Source: Bacteroidota bacterium (GTDB taxonomy: Bacteria > Bacteroidota > Bacteroidia > Bacteroidales > UBA10428). From it: a stretch of 64,000 nt of DNA. Below are positions 25,436-33,327 of the stretch, one piece after another. Every line of letters begins with the position of its first letter. Position 1 is the stretch's first letter. The DNA lies in NCBI GenBank assembly GCA_003252385.1, contig QKEH01000008.1, positions 111,166 through 175,165 of the forward strand. Reading direction: 5' to 3'. The notes beneath the pieces were generated by a model that ran no database searches, had not been told where the DNA came from, and worked only from the letters and a program-made list of their open reading frames with translations. Position numbers and translations under genes: made by a program.

Positions 25436-26155
25436 CTAGCGGCCACTGTTTTTAGTTTGCAGAAAGTAGTAGTCGCGTATTACTTTAAACAGAAAATGTT
25501 CGCTGCGCACCCCGGCCGAAATCCCCATTTTAGCCTCCAGCATCTTTTTTGTTCGGTCGGCCAGGCGCATGGCCTCATAACTTTTCCGCGAGCTTTTTAC
25601 AAAATCCAACACTTCCTTAACCGTTTGAATATCGGCCATTGCCAACTGGCTTACTTCAGGGTAATTGATTTTGTAATCGTCGGGCAGCAGGGTATATAAC
25701 CAATCCGAGGGCTTTTTGTCGCGCAGCCGGATTAGCACGGTGCCGGCCGCCATATCGCCCAGACGTTGTTTTCGTTTACTGACCAGAACAGCCAGAATGG
25801 CCACAGCACCAAAAAAGAGCGTAACATCCACCAACCTAAAAATCCAACGGAGAAAAAACCTGAAAAACCCGGGACGTGCTCCGTGCAGATCCACCACCTG
25901 GATCTTAACCAATTTCTTGCCCCAGCTTTGTCCGTTCATGAAAAGCTCCAGCAGCAGATGGTAAAAGACTATCGGTAAAAATAATAGCCCAACCCAGGAG
26001 GAATGAAATAGCAGGGATCCCAAAAAGGAAATTAACGCCATATAGGCTACCACAAACAAACCATCAAGAAGGGTGGCCAGAATGCGTTCGCCCACACTGG
26101 CAAAGTCCTGCTGAATGTCGATATTCTGACTGGTTGAAATCGTAAAATTTTCCAT
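25436..26155 (-). CDS. RDD family membrane protein
   Basis: A 239-residue membrane protein with the RDD hallmark (GERILATLLDGLFVVAYMALISF, R and D in the first helix) and two or three further hydrophobic helices (about 50-70, 105-130). A basic cytoplasmic part follows, with SKRKQRLGDMAAGTVLI. The C-terminal ~100 residues are soluble and charged. The function of the family is unsettled; some members act in ion homeostasis. In Bacteroidota it is commonly divergent from a SpoIIM-like gene, as here, and the whole group probably works together. Confidence 0.87.
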   Translation of the reverse strand: MENFTISTSQNIDIQQDFASVGERILATLLDGLFVVAYMALISFLGSLLFHSSWVGLLFLPIVFYHLLLELFMNGQSWGKKLVKIQVVDLHGARPGFFRFFLRWIFRLVDVTLFFGAVAILAVLVSKRKQRLGDMAAGTVLIRLRDKKPSDWLYTLLPDDYKINYPEVSQLAMADIQTVKEVLDFVKSSRKSYEAMRLADRTKKMLEAKMGISAGVRSEHFLFKVIRDYYFLQTKNSGR

Positions 26156-26172
26156 GTGAAACGGGTCGTCGA

Positions 26173-26202
26173 TTTGGGGTTATGCTATTTTGTTTATCTT
26201 TC
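26173..26202 (+). promoter_or_regulatory. Candidate Bacteroidota-type promoter for the SpoIIM-MoxR-DUF58 operon
   Basis: TTTG at 26173-26176, an 18-base spacer, and TATCTTTC at 26195-26202 fit the -33 TTTG / -7 TAnnTTTG pattern with one mismatch. The expected start of transcription falls about 15 bp before the ATG at 26225. Confidence 0.45.
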
Positions 26203-26224
26203 GGAACCTGAAGCGCAATGATTC

Positions 26225-27187
26225 ATGAACGAAATCCAATTTCTGCATAAAAATAGAAAAAAGTGGGAGGAATTTGACCGACTCCTTGCGCAAAACCGGG
26301 TTGCCGCCCCCGATCAGCTATACGACCTGTACATTAAGCTTACCGACGACCTGGCCTATGCCCGCACCTATTTCCCCGGAAGCGAAGCCGAAGGGTATAT
26401 CAACGAGCTTGCCCGCAAGGCTCATCTGTCGATCTACCGGAATAAGAAAACGGACTTCGGGCATATCTTCCGTTTTTGGACCCAAGAATTCCCCTTGCTC
26501 GTTTACGCCTCCCGCAGGGCTGTATGCACCTCCTTTTTGATTATGGCAGTTGCCACACTGATCGGTCTGCTTTCCTATTCAAGAGATCCTCGTTTTGCAC
26601 ATATCATACTGGGCGACAGTTATGTAAATATGACACAGAGTAATATTAAGCAGGGCGATCCGATGGCTGTGTACAAGAGCATGAACGAAACCGAAATGTT
26701 CCTGGGCATCACTTTAAACAATATCAAGGTATCGTTCATTGCCTTTGTTATGGGAATTTTTACCGCCTTTGGCACGGGATACATATTGCTTCGCAACGGG
26801 GTGATGCTGGGTACTTTTCATGCTTTTTTCGCATCCCACGGCTTGCTTACCGAATCGCTCGCTACGATATGGATTCACGGCACCTTCGAAATATTTTCCA
26901 TTATTGTGGCCGGTGCCGCCGGCATTACCCTGGGCAACAGCTTTCTGTTCCCGAAAACCCTTTCGCGCATACGTTCCTTTCAGAAAGGCAGCCGGCAGGG
27001 GGCCCAACTCATTGTTGGACTAATTCCCTTTTTTATTGTGGCCGGTTTCCTCGAAGGGTTTGTAACCCGGCACACCGAACTCTCCTATGGGGTTCGTTTT
27101 GGACTGTCCGGAGCATCACTGATGTTTATAATTTTCTATTTTTACCATTATCCAAAAAAACTCATAAAATCTTTACCTCATGAATAA
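26225..27187 (+). CDS. SpoIIM-like (stage II sporulation protein M family) membrane protein
   Basis: A 320-residue membrane protein with a soluble N-terminal ~90 residues (YDLYIKLTDDLAYARTYFPGSE), then hydrophobic helices at about 95-120, 170-195, 210-240 and 265-310. This layout is that of the DUF95/SpoIIM family found in many non-sporulating bacteria. A typical sequence is ITLNNIKVSFIAFVMGIFTAFGTGYILLRNGVMLGTF, followed by the IHGTFEIFSIIVAGAAG segment. It overlaps the next gene by 8 bp and begins a six-gene operon that ends in MoxR and DUF58. The role is probably in envelope assembly; the mechanism is unknown. Confidence 0.86.
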   Translation: MNEIQFLHKNRKKWEEFDRLLAQNRVAAPDQLYDLYIKLTDDLAYARTYFPGSEAEGYINELARKAHLSIYRNKKTDFGHIFRFWTQEFPLLVYASRRAVCTSFLIMAVATLIGLLSYSRDPRFAHIILGDSYVNMTQSNIKQGDPMAVYKSMNETEMFLGITLNNIKVSFIAFVMGIFTAFGTGYILLRNGVMLGTFHAFFASHGLLTESLATIWIHGTFEIFSIIVAGAAGITLGNSFLFPKTLSRIRSFQKGSRQGAQLIVGLIPFFIVAGFLEGFVTRHTELSYGVRFGLSGASLMFIIFYFYHYPKKLIKSLPHE

Positions 27188-28067
27188 CACAACCATCCCC
27201 TTCAATCAGAAACGCGATTTCGGCCAGGTCTTCAACACCACCATGGAGTTCATTCAACAGGAAATCAAACAATTAGGCATGGCGCTATTGTACTACGTGG
27301 TACCCATTGTGTTACTAGGAGCCATTGTCATGGTGTACTTCTCTATGGAATACCGGAATTTTCTGGGTGATCTTCAACAAAACACCATGAGTTACGGCTC
27401 CAATCCTTTCCGCATGCTAAGCTCCATGATGGGAGCTTACACCCTGCTGCTGCTTGCCTTTATTGCCGTAAGTGTGGTGCTGCAGGCTACGGTATTTGGT
27501 TATTTTAAACTTTACATCGAAAAAGGAAAGGGTGGCTTTACCCTTCAGGATATACGTGCCCAAATCGGGCGTACATTTCTTCCCATTCTGGGTGCCTCAC
27601 TGGTACAGATACTGTTTACACTCATAGGGGCTGTGTTTTGCATTCTTCCGGGTATATACCTAGGGGTAGTGCTCAGTCTGCTGGTTCCGGTTTTAGTGAT
27701 CGAAGAAAAAGGGTTTTCCCATGCTTTTTCGCGTTCCTTCGAGCTGATCAAAAGCAACTGGTGGCTCACCTTTGGCTTGCTCCTGGTAGCCGGAATGATC
27801 GTTCAGTCCATTGCGTTCATTCTGGGAATTCCTGCAATGGCAATGGGATTCAAAAGCCTTTTTGTGAATATGCAGAACCCGGAAAACCTGAAAAACTTCA
27901 GCTTCCCCACCATCTTTTATGCGTACAGCGCCATAACCCACCTGATTACCTATACCCTGATGGCGTTCCCGTACTGCATATTGGCGGTTCATTTATTTAG
28001 CCTGAAGGAAGAAAAAAACAAAATCAGCCTGGAAGATAAAATAGAGCAGATTACCAACCATGCGTAA
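27180..28067 (+). CDS. Six-helix membrane protein of the SpoIIM/DUF4129 locus
   Basis: A 295-residue membrane protein with about six hydrophobic helices (about 35-55, 85-110, 135-165, 185-215, 240-262 and a final one). Its start overlaps SpoIIM by 8 bp and its end overlaps the DUF4129 gene by 8 bp. Segments such as AVFCILPGIYLGVVLSLLVPVLVIEEKGFSHAFSRSFELIKSNWW recall the membrane domain found in glycerophosphodiester phosphodiesterase-like and DUF975-like proteins. No catalytic site is visible. It is consistently placed in this cluster in Bacteroidota; its role is unknown. Confidence 0.75.
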   Translation: MNNTTIPFNQKRDFGQVFNTTMEFIQQEIKQLGMALLYYVVPIVLLGAIVMVYFSMEYRNFLGDLQQNTMSYGSNPFRMLSSMMGAYTLLLLAFIAVSVVLQATVFGYFKLYIEKGKGGFTLQDIRAQIGRTFLPILGASLVQILFTLIGAVFCILPGIYLGVVLSLLVPVLVIEEKGFSHAFSRSFELIKSNWWLTFGLLLVAGMIVQSIAFILGIPAMAMGFKSLFVNMQNPENLKNFSFPTIFYAYSAITHLITYTLMAFPYCILAVHLFSLKEEKNKISLEDKIEQITNHA

Positions 28068-28776
28068 TTGGATCGGATGCCTGATTGTATTTGTTTTTCT
28101 CTGGTGCGGAACCGGCTTAAACTGCCCGGCTACCCCTTCCGGGCAGGAAGCCGGGCAGGTACCGGAATTGTTGCCGGATACCTTTTTTGAAAAATACCAC
28201 CAGGACGCTGACTTCAACTACGAGGAGGAAGTGGGTTGGGAAGAATATTCCCTGTTCAGGAAACTCTGGAAATTTCTCCGAAAGTATCTCTCCCTTACCC
28301 GTGAAGCCTACCAGACGTTGCATATTTTATGGAGAATAGGCATTATTGCCTTTGTTATTACCATGCTGGTTTTGGCCGTTATGAAAACCAGAATGTACCA
28401 AATTTTCTATACGCAACACCCACTGCCCGGCACGGGCACTGCTCTTTACGAAAACGACCCCATGCCTGAGGATCTCAGCACGGCCATTGACCGGGAAGAA
28501 CAAAACGGAGCCTATCGTGCTGCCATTCGTTTACAATTTCTCAAAGTATTATCGGGTCTGTTTGACCGGAAATTGATTGGATATGCACGTGAGAAAACCA
28601 ATTACGACTATGCCTATGAAATACAGAACGTGCTCGTCCGAAAAGGGTTTATTGATCTGACGCAATGCTACAACTATATCTGGTACGGCCAGCACGAAAT
28701 TGACCAAAAAGAATACCTGCTGCTGCGGAACCAGTTCGAAACTTTTCATACTTGCATCAATGGCCAAAGTGAATAA
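28060..28776 (+). CDS. DUF4129-like membrane protein
   Basis: A 238-residue protein with an N-terminal signal-like helix (about 5-22), a periplasmic loop, one TM helix at about 90-112 (IGIIAFVITMLVLAVM) and a cytoplasmic C-terminus. The latter contains the DUF4129 pattern (AIDREEQNGAYRAAIRLQFLKVLSGLFDRKLIGYAREKTNYDY), a helical domain resembling those in transglutaminase-linked proteins. Overlaps join it to the genes on both sides (8 bp and 17 bp), so translation is coupled. It acts with DUF4350, MoxR and DUF58 in a conserved but uncharacterised system. Confidence 0.78.
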   Translation: MRNWIGCLIVFVFLWCGTGLNCPATPSGQEAGQVPELLPDTFFEKYHQDADFNYEEEVGWEEYSLFRKLWKFLRKYLSLTREAYQTLHILWRIGIIAFVITMLVLAVMKTRMYQIFYTQHPLPGTGTALYENDPMPEDLSTAIDREEQNGAYRAAIRLQFLKVLSGLFDRKLIGYAREKTNYDYAYEIQNVLVRKGFIDLTQCYNYIWYGQHEIDQKEYLLLRNQFETFHTCINGQSE

Positions 28777-29953
28777 ACTTTATATAGTCATCATTCTTTT
28801 GCTGCTAACGGTATGGATTGTACTCCAGCACTTTGTACCACAGCCCGTTAACTGGCAACTGAGTTTTTCCGGCGAAGAAAAGACGCCTTATGGCTGCTTT
28901 GTTTTCCGCGAAATGCTAGACGAACTTAACGGCGAAAAGGAGCTGACATCTAACTTTGCAGGTTTTTACACCAACCCCCTCCTGAATCAACTGAACCACA
29001 GCACGCTGGTGGTGGTATCCGAAAACTTTGACCCCGACTCGTTGGAAATTGATCAATTGCTCCAATACGCCACACAGGGAAACACAGTTTTCATTTCAGC
29101 GCTGTATTTTGATCCGGCTTTTCAGAAAAAAATGGGTTTTACGCTTGGTAGCTCCAATCTGCATTTGTTCAAGGAGGTGATGCAGCAGAAAACGGACACC
29201 CTCCTCATTTACCCGGCCGGTTCCCCTTCCCCATCGACCTGCCTATTTAAGAAGACTTTGAGCGGCTCCTCCTTTACAGAATTGGATACAGCCATCTATA
29301 CCTCCTCCAGTTTTAATAGCCGGAACGAAGCTAAACTTATACATCGCATGATTGGTTCCGGGGAAATCTACCTGCATAGCGAACCTCTGGCGTTGACCAA
29401 CTACCATATCCTGTACAGCAATCGGGAGTATGCCAATTTACTGGCATTAAAACTCCCCCGACAAAACATCCTCTGGGACAACTGGTACAAACCCAAACGC
29501 GTGGTCAACACCTCGCCTATGCGCTTCATTCTCAGCGAACCGGCATTACGGACGGGGTACTACCTTATTCTGCTCGGATTGTTACTGTATCTTATTTTTG
29601 GCAGCAAGCGCCGCCAGCGGGTTATCCCGGCATATACCCCACCCCAAAACACCTCTCTGGATTTTATCCGTACACTGGGCGACTTATACCTGCGAAACAG
29701 GGACCACAGCGACCTGGCACAAAAGAAAACCACCTACCTGTGGGAATTTATTCGCGAACGATACCTTATTAAAGTGCAACAAAACAATGCAGAAACGGCC
29801 CGGCACCTTTCCCAAAAATCGGGCATCCGCCAGGAAGCGGTTCAGGAACTGCTTCAGCTCAGCTTTGAACTGAACCAACATGAAGCCGTCAGCCTCAAGG
29901 AGCTTAAGGAACTTAACCAACACATCGAATATTTCTATAAAAACTGCCTATAA
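28760..29953 (+). CDS. DUF4350 domain membrane protein
   Basis: A 397-residue protein beginning at the ATG at 28760 (MAKVNKLYIVIILLLL); the track start adds 20 residues inside the preceding gene. One N-terminal TM helix is followed by a periplasmic Rossmann-like DUF4350 domain (YGCFVFREMLDELNG, LVVVSENFDPDSLEIDQLLQYATQGNTVFISA). A second TM helix lies near 275-295, and a C-terminal soluble part follows with LRNRDHSDLAQKKTTYLWEFIRERY. It overlaps DUF4129 by 17 bp and is followed by MoxR after 13 bp. The function is unknown, but this gene set is a widespread companion of MoxR ATPases. Confidence 0.82.
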   Translation: MAKVNKLYIVIILLLLTVWIVLQHFVPQPVNWQLSFSGEEKTPYGCFVFREMLDELNGEKELTSNFAGFYTNPLLNQLNHSTLVVVSENFDPDSLEIDQLLQYATQGNTVFISALYFDPAFQKKMGFTLGSSNLHLFKEVMQQKTDTLLIYPAGSPSPSTCLFKKTLSGSSFTELDTAIYTSSSFNSRNEAKLIHRMIGSGEIYLHSEPLALTNYHILYSNREYANLLALKLPRQNILWDNWYKPKRVVNTSPMRFILSEPALRTGYYLILLGLLLYLIFGSKRRQRVIPAYTPPQNTSLDFIRTLGDLYLRNRDHSDLAQKKTTYLWEFIRERYLIKVQQNNAETARHLSQKSGIRQEAVQELLQLSFELNQHEAVSLKELKELNQHIEYFYKNCL

Positions 29954-29966
29954 CACACAAACTATC

Positions 29967-30947
29967 ATGGATACGAATTTATTGCAAGACCACCCCGAAG
30001 CATTTGAAAACCTTAGAACCCGGGTACAAACCCTGAAAACCGAAATAGGCAAGGTACTCATTGGCCAGGAACGCACCCTGGATTACCTGTTGGTGGCGCT
30101 GCTGTCGAATGGTCACGTGTTGCTGGAAGGGGTCCCCGGAATTGCCAAAACACTGATGGTAAAACTACTGGCTCGTACGCTGTCGACCGGCTACTCGCGC
30201 ATCCAGTTCACGCCCGACCTGATGCCTTCGGATATAACCGGCACCACGGTGTATCACATGGCCAACGCTACCTTTGAGTTCAATAAAGGCCCCATCTTTT
30301 CAAATCTGATACTGATTGACGAAATCAACCGAGCCCCGGCAAAAACCCAATCGGCCCTGTTCGAAGTCATGGAAGAACGCCAGGCCAGTGTCGATGGAAC
30401 CACCTACCCCATGGCCTCTCCTTTTCTGGTAATGGCCACCCAAAATCCATTGGAGCACGAGGGAACCTACCGGCTGCCGGAAGCACAACTGGATCGTTTT
30501 CTCTTTAAACTGGTGCTTGATTACCCCAGTTTGGAAGAAGAACAAACGCTGCTCCTAAATGCCGACACCCGCCGCGAGCGTTCCGAACTGGAACTTATCC
30601 AGCCCCAGCTGCAGGAAAAAGAAATTGTAGAATTTCAGAAACTCATTCATCAGGTAACGGTGGAAAAAAAGCTTCTGGAGTATATTGCTAAAATTGTGGG
30701 CGCTACCCGTAACCATCCCTTCCTTTACCTGGGCGCATCGCCGCGGGCATCGTTGAACCTGCTGCATGCCTCCAAGGCTTTTGCTGCCCTGCAGGGACGT
30801 TCTTTTGTAATTCCCGAAGATATTAAGGCCGTAGCCCTCCCCATTTTAATACACCGTATTTACATCACCCCGGAAAAGGAAATGGAAGGAATCGATGAGC
30901 AGCAACTCATTCCGGATATCGTCAACTCGGTAGAAGTTCCCCGATGA
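29967..30947 (+). CDS. MoxR family AAA+ ATPase
   Basis: A 326-residue cytoplasmic AAA+ chaperone-like ATPase. I chose the ATG at 29967 (MDTNLLQDHPEAFENL) because the longer track frame starts inside DUF4350. Motifs: Walker A GVPGIAKTLM, Walker B LILIDEINRAP, the sensor stretch MATQNPLEHEGTYRLPEAQLDRFLF and sensor 2 at ASPRASLNLL. MoxR ATPases help mature metalloenzymes or activate von Willebrand factor-type partners, here presumably the DUF58 protein whose start overlaps its stop (ATGATGA). Confidence 0.95.
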   Translation: MDTNLLQDHPEAFENLRTRVQTLKTEIGKVLIGQERTLDYLLVALLSNGHVLLEGVPGIAKTLMVKLLARTLSTGYSRIQFTPDLMPSDITGTTVYHMANATFEFNKGPIFSNLILIDEINRAPAKTQSALFEVMEERQASVDGTTYPMASPFLVMATQNPLEHEGTYRLPEAQLDRFLFKLVLDYPSLEEEQTLLLNADTRRERSELELIQPQLQEKEIVEFQKLIHQVTVEKKLLEYIAKIVGATRNHPFLYLGASPRASLNLLHASKAFAALQGRSFVIPEDIKAVALPILIHRIYITPEKEMEGIDEQQLIPDIVNSVEVPR

Positions 30948-32293
30948 TGAAATTGCTACAACAGGTAAAAAGCCTTTTTATACAGGAACGGTTGTATTTC
31001 CTGCTTACTGTGCTGGCTACGCTTTTCGTGGCAGGCTATTTCATCGACCTGCTGTTCATTGCCGCAAAAATACTGCTGGTGCTGTTAACGCTGCTGGTGG
31101 TGCTGGAGGGGTTCCTCCTGTTCGTTCCCAAAGCGCCTCCCCTGCAACTCACCCGCGAACTGCCCCGCCGCTTATCCAATGGCGACGAAAGCACTATCCA
31201 GATCTACCTGCTGAACCAATACCTGTTTCGCGTAGATGTCGAAATTATTGATGAAGCACCCTGGCAGTTTCAGCTGCATGCACTGACCTATAAGCTGGCA
31301 CTGGAACCGGGGCAGGAAAAGTCGGTTCAATACAAGCTAAAACCCTTTGCCCGCGGCGAGTACGTTTTCGGCCAAACCCGGGTGTATGCCTCTTCGCCCA
31401 TAGGCCTGTTGCAGCGACGCTTTGTTTTCGGAGCTAAAGAGAACGCGGTAGCTTGTTACCCTTCGTTCCTTAAAATGCGCCAATACGAGTTATTGGCTGT
31501 GAGTAACCAGCTGAACGATGTTTATGTTCGTCCGGTACGACGTCCCGGCACCCATACCGAGTTTGAACATATTAAGGACTATGTTACGGGCGATAACTAC
31601 CGAACCATCAACTGGAAAGCCACCGCCAAACGCGGACGGCTGATGGTTAACCAGTACCAGCAGGAACGGGCACAGAGTATTTACTGTGTGGTAGATATGG
31701 GACGACTAATGGAGATGCCCTTCGACCACATGTCGCTCCTGGATTATTCGATTAATGCCAGCCTGATTTTCTCCAACATTGCCCTACAGAAATACGACAA
31801 AGCCGGCCTGATAACCTTCAATACCCGGGTAGAAACTTTTCTGCAAGCCGACAATAAGCGGAGCACCCTCGCGCATTTGCTCGAAGCACTCTATAAACAA
31901 AGTTCCCGGCATTTGGAATCGAACTATGCCGGCATGGCTCACTTTGTATACCGCAAAATTCCCCACCGGAGTTTACTGATTCTGTTTACCAATTTCCAGA
32001 CCCCGGCTTCCGTACAGGCACAAATGCCGCATTTCAAACAACTGGCGCGGAACCATCTGTTGCTGGTGGTTCTTTTTGAGAATACCGAAGTCAGCCGTCT
32101 GATTCAGAAAGAGGCAAAAAGCCTGGAAGACATTTATGTTAAAACCATTGGTGAAAAATATGCCCACGACAAGAAACTGATTTGCCAGGAACTCCGGCAA
32201 CATGGTATTTTGTCCCTGCTAACCACTCCGGCCGCTTTAACCACTTCAGTAATTAACAAGTACCTGGAAATAAAGCAAAGCGGACTGCTCTAG
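30944..32293 (+). CDS. DUF58 domain protein
   Basis: A 449-residue protein with two N-terminal membrane helices (about 12-35, 36-58) and a soluble remainder. The DUF58 core is recognisable by GTHTEFEHIKDYVTGDNYRTINWKATAKRGRLMVNQYQQERAQSIYCVVDMGRLM, followed by a von Willebrand factor A-like fold (YDKAGLITFNTRVETF). It is translationally coupled to MoxR. In this family the ATPase and DUF58 work as a pair, with unknown clients. It is the last gene of the operon and converges with the DUF2752 gene. Confidence 0.92.
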   Translation: MMKLLQQVKSLFIQERLYFLLTVLATLFVAGYFIDLLFIAAKILLVLLTLLVVLEGFLLFVPKAPPLQLTRELPRRLSNGDESTIQIYLLNQYLFRVDVEIIDEAPWQFQLHALTYKLALEPGQEKSVQYKLKPFARGEYVFGQTRVYASSPIGLLQRRFVFGAKENAVACYPSFLKMRQYELLAVSNQLNDVYVRPVRRPGTHTEFEHIKDYVTGDNYRTINWKATAKRGRLMVNQYQQERAQSIYCVVDMGRLMEMPFDHMSLLDYSINASLIFSNIALQKYDKAGLITFNTRVETFLQADNKRSTLAHLLEALYKQSSRHLESNYAGMAHFVYRKIPHRSLLILFTNFQTPASVQAQMPHFKQLARNHLLLVVLFENTEVSRLIQKEAKSLEDIYVKTIGEKYAHDKKLICQELRQHGILSLLTTPAALTTSVINKYLEIKQSGLL

Positions 32294-32309
32294 TACCAGG
32301 ATCAAATTG

Positions 32310-32681
32310 TTATGCCATCAAACGGAAACCGTATAGCACAGCGGCACCGAGCAATGCCAATACCACCGTACCCGTTCTAAATCGCCTCCAAATGATTCCA
32401 CCACCCAGGTCGGTTCCCACTTCGAGGATTAGAAAAACGGGTAAAAACAGCACCAAGGGATTATACTGTAACGCAGAGGACAAGCGGAGCCCCAGCAGCT
32501 CATGCAGGGAGCGCGTCATGCCACAAAGCGGACAGGGCTTGTTAAAAAGTGCCTGATGCAGGCAAACGCTTCCCGGGGCATGGAACAACCTGTCATCGGA
32601 TACCAGCAACACGCCCCCCACGACCAGGACAAGTACACCGTATTTTACCAGGTTATTCACATCTTTTAAGCGGTTCGTCAT
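32310..32681 (-). CDS. DUF2752 family membrane protein
   Basis: A 123-residue membrane protein from the ATG at 32681 (the track start is a GTG). The DUF2752 hallmark is present: CLHQALFNKPCPLCGMTRSLHELLGLRLSSALQYNPL, including CP-x-CG-x-TR. Three hydrophobic helices flank it (about 12-33, 65-83, 95-118). The family is widespread and of unknown function. It converges with the DUF58 gene and has no clear operon partner. Confidence 0.87.
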   Translation of the reverse strand: MTNRLKDVNNLVKYGVLVLVVGGVLLVSDDRLFHAPGSVCLHQALFNKPCPLCGMTRSLHELLGLRLSSALQYNPLVLFLPVFLILEVGTDLGGGIIWRRFRTGTVVLALLGAAVLYGFRLMA

Positions 32682-32780
32682 ACCATCCTGTTTCGTGGTT
32701 GAATACTTGTACACATTCTTCCGATCCGTACAGCTTAAACATAAGTAGCCTGTTCATCCTGAACTACTTAACCTGAAAAG

Positions 32781-33155
32781 CTATTTTACGACCCGAATGC
32801 TTTCTTCCCAAACCAATCCTCCCTCGTTGTGAAGCTGACAAGTATAGCGGCCGGTGGTAAATGACGATATATCGATATCGGTAAGCTCCGGCCCTTCGGC
32901 GAGTTTACCCAATTTTTGTTCGTACACCAATGCCCCTGTGGTATCAAAAAAACGAAGCTGGTAGTACCCGGGATCCAAAAGTTCGAGGTGGAACCAGGTT
33001 CGGTCGGATACCGAATCGGGGTACAGGTTGAGTACCTGCTTTTGCTCCGGATTATCCTTTGAAGAAAGACAGCCGGCCATGGCCAATACCAGCAAAACAG
33101 TAAGGAAAACACTTGGAAAGCGTCCTTTCCAAAAAGGGAAGTCACTTCGAATCAT
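32781..33155 (-). CDS. Small lipoprotein with a sorting-domain-like beta-sandwich
   Basis: A 124-residue lipoprotein: signal peptide with lipobox (VLAMAGC, cysteine at about residue 29), then ~95 residues predicted to be beta-rich. The sequence NLYPDSVSDRTWFHLELLDPGYYQLRFFDTTGALVYEQKLGKLAEGPELTDIDISSFTTGRYTCQL has the layout of a T9SS type A C-terminal domain (P-x-S, strand, L-x-D-x-x-G, strand, G-x-Y). The final strand (VWEESIRVVK) takes the place of the usual KR-rich end. A lipoprotein carrying such a fold without a cargo region is odd. I do not assign it to a named family. Confidence 0.62.
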   Translation of the reverse strand: MIRSDFPFWKGRFPSVFLTVLLVLAMAGCLSSKDNPEQKQVLNLYPDSVSDRTWFHLELLDPGYYQLRFFDTTGALVYEQKLGKLAEGPELTDIDISSFTTGRYTCQLHNEGGLVWEESIRVVK

Positions 33156-33327
33156 TATTTAGGCGAATTAGGTTTGAGATGGTTCAAACGGCAACAGGTA
33201 ATGCAACTGTAAAAATAAAAAAACTTATATCAATCCCAATATAACCTTAGTTTCAAGCTGTTACCAGCACGGTACTGTTTTGTTCAGAAATTGATGTGCT
33301 TTTGCTCAAACCGGGATGCTGCTACGT

